Of a stretch of 7,136 nucleotides of DNA, positions 6,645 through 7,136 are shown one piece after another. Numbering within the stretch: the stretch's first letter is position 1; each line of letters starts with the position of its first letter. This DNA is from Burkholderiaceae bacterium (GTDB taxonomy: Bacteria > Pseudomonadota > Gammaproteobacteria > Burkholderiales > Burkholderiaceae): positions 1 to 7,136 of the forward strand of contig JAGOCV010000209.1 in the NCBI GenBank assembly GCA_017998575.1. The letters are read 5' to 3'. The notes under the pieces were generated by a model. That model saw nothing but the letters and a program-made list of their open reading frames with translations, was not told the DNA's origin and made no database searches. The position numbers were made by a program, and so were the translations under genes.

Positions 6645-6650
6645 CTCCTT
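6645..6650 (-). promoter_or_regulatory. Strong ribosome binding site of pcaI, fixing its GTG start
   Basis: AAGGAG on the minus strand is followed by seven bases (AAGTTCC) and then GTG at 6637. No ATG offers a comparable context nearby, so the GTG start is well supported. Confidence 0.7.
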
Positions 6651-6674
6651 CAAGGGGGCCCGCGCATTGTGTCA

Positions 6675-6695
6675 GCGAAAAGCCCGCCATTTCGC
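6675..6695. promoter_or_regulatory. Candidate operator: GCGAAA-N9-TTTCGC inverted repeat
   Basis: GCGAAA (6675-6680) and TTTCGC (6690-6695) form a perfect 6-bp dyad with half-sites centred about 15 bases apart, in the divergent gap between pcaI and the maleylacetate reductase gene. The centre is about 48 bases ahead of the pcaI start. The regulator is not identifiable from the motif, and the half-site pattern is not the T-N11-A box of LysR proteins. Confidence 0.35.
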
Positions 6696-6702
6696 GCCCA
6701 CA

Positions 6703-6728
6703 TTTCCCCCTGCGGAAAACTGATTTTC
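6703..6728. promoter_or_regulatory. Two overlapping inverted repeats in the pcaI-macA divergent region
   Basis: TTTCC-N6-GGAAA (6703-6718) overlaps GAAAA-CTGA-TTTTC (6715-6728), so the GAAA segment can pair with either arm. This stretch is more A/T-rich than the surrounding DNA and lies mid-way between the two divergent genes, where promoter and operator elements are expected. I cannot define a convincing -35/-10 pair for either gene here. Confidence 0.3.
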
Positions 6729-6753
6729 AGGCGGTCCGCGGCGCGCTGGCGCG

Positions 6754-6766
6754 GGCAGACGCTGCC
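6754..6766 (+). promoter_or_regulatory. Short inverted repeat just upstream of macA
   Basis: GGCAG-ACG-CTGCC is a perfect 5-bp stem with a three-base loop, ending 12 bases before the macA start, in the place where a ribosome binding site would normally lie. It could be an RNA hairpin in the leader, a DNA operator, or chance. Confidence 0.2.
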
Positions 6767-6778
6767 ATCATTCGCAGC

Positions 6779-7136
6779 ATGAAACCCTTCATTTACCAGA
6801 ACCTCCCGTCGCGCGTGGTCTTCGGTGCCGGCTCGCTGGCGCAGCTGCCGCGCGAGATGGACGCCCTGGGCGCGGCGCGCGCGCTGGTGCTCAGCACGCC
6901 CGAGCAGCGCGCCTCGGCCGAGCGTGTGGCCGACCTGCTGGGCGCGCGCGCCGCCGGCATCTTCGACCGCGCGGTGATGCACGTGCCGATCGAGACCGCC
7001 CGCGAGGCCCGCGAGGTGGCGCGCCAGCTGGGCGCGGACTGCGCCGTGGCCATCGGCGGCGGCTCCACCACCGGCCTGGGCAAGGCCATCGCGCTCGACT
7101 CGGGTCTGCCCATCGTCGCCATCCCCACCACCTACG
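6779..7136 (+). CDS. macA: Maleylacetate reductase, N-terminal part, 3'-truncated by window
   Basis: The first 119 codons of an iron-containing-alcohol-dehydrogenase-fold enzyme are present, and the frame is open to the right edge. The protein starts MKPFIYQNLPSRVVFGAG, then ALVLSTPEQ, the nucleotide-binding GGGSTTGLGKAIAL (93-106) and PIVAIPTTY at the edge. This pattern is characteristic of maleylacetate reductase (MacA/TfdF/ClcE type), which uses NAD(P)H to reduce maleylacetate to 3-oxoadipate. Full-length enzymes are about 350 residues, so roughly two-thirds lies outside, including the metal-binding histidines found in the fold. The gene is divergent from pcaIJ, which encode the next enzyme in the route. 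There is no recognisable Shine-Dalgarno sequence before the ATG, but the start matches the family's usual N-terminus. Maleylacetate arises from hydroxyquinol, chlorocatechol or hydroquinone routes, and which applies here is not visible. Confidence 0.88.
   Translation, partial: MKPFIYQNLPSRVVFGAGSLAQLPREMDALGAARALVLSTPEQRASAERVADLLGARAAGIFDRAVMHVPIETAREAREVARQLGADCAVAIGGGSTTGLGKAIALDSGLPIVAIPTTY

Noticed and set aside
1..7136. Mobile element, CRISPR array, tRNA or rRNA, defence system or other novel multi-gene system
   Set aside because: I found no transposase or integrase motif, no spaced direct-repeat array, no tRNA-like cloverleaf and no composition break. All genes fall in known metabolic, transport or regulatory families.

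Overview
This is a GC-rich window (by eye about two-thirds G+C, with strong G/C preference at third codon positions) that looks like the chromosome of a betaproteobacterium of the order Burkholderiales, most plausibly Comamonadaceae. The grounds are the codon usage, a Bug/TctC-type periplasmic binding protein (a family greatly expanded in that order), and PcaI, PcaJ and maleylacetate reductase sequences that resemble those of this group. The taxonomic call is an impression from remembered sequences, not from a search.

The window is almost entirely coding and is packed as alternating strands. At the left edge are two plus-strand genes with a 4-base overlap: the C-terminal part of a GlcD/D-2-hydroxyglutarate-dehydrogenase-like FAD oxidase (1-768, cut by the window) and a short-chain dehydrogenase (765-1568). 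Converging on them is a minus-strand pair: a secreted Bug/TctC solute receptor (4202-3219), then a large FAD-dependent oxidoreductase (3216-1579) whose ribosome binding site lies at the receptor's stop codon. A LysR-type regulator (4334-5257) is divergent from the receptor. The 131-base gap holds a perfect inverted repeat with T-N11-A spacing, a direct ATAC repeat, and a possible receptor promoter in the geometry expected for LysR activation.

The right part is the lower end of an aromatic degradation route. Minus-strand pcaI and pcaJ (6637-5921, 5909-5265) encode the two subunits of 3-oxoadipate CoA-transferase. Divergent from them is maleylacetate reductase (6779 to the right edge, incomplete). 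Together they would take maleylacetate to 3-oxoadipate and then to 3-oxoadipyl-CoA. No ring hydroxylase or ring-cleavage dioxygenase is in view, so the upstream aromatic substrate cannot be named. The 141-base gap between pcaI and the reductase gene carries several short inverted repeats and is the likely control region.

How the left half (hydroxy-acid oxidase, SDR, uptake receptor, FAD oxidoreductase) relates to the right half is not shown by the sequence. They could be one catabolic island or two adjacent, independently regulated units. I see no RNA gene, mobile element, CRISPR array or unknown multi-gene system. The genes belong to recognisable families, and the main open points are substrates and regulation.
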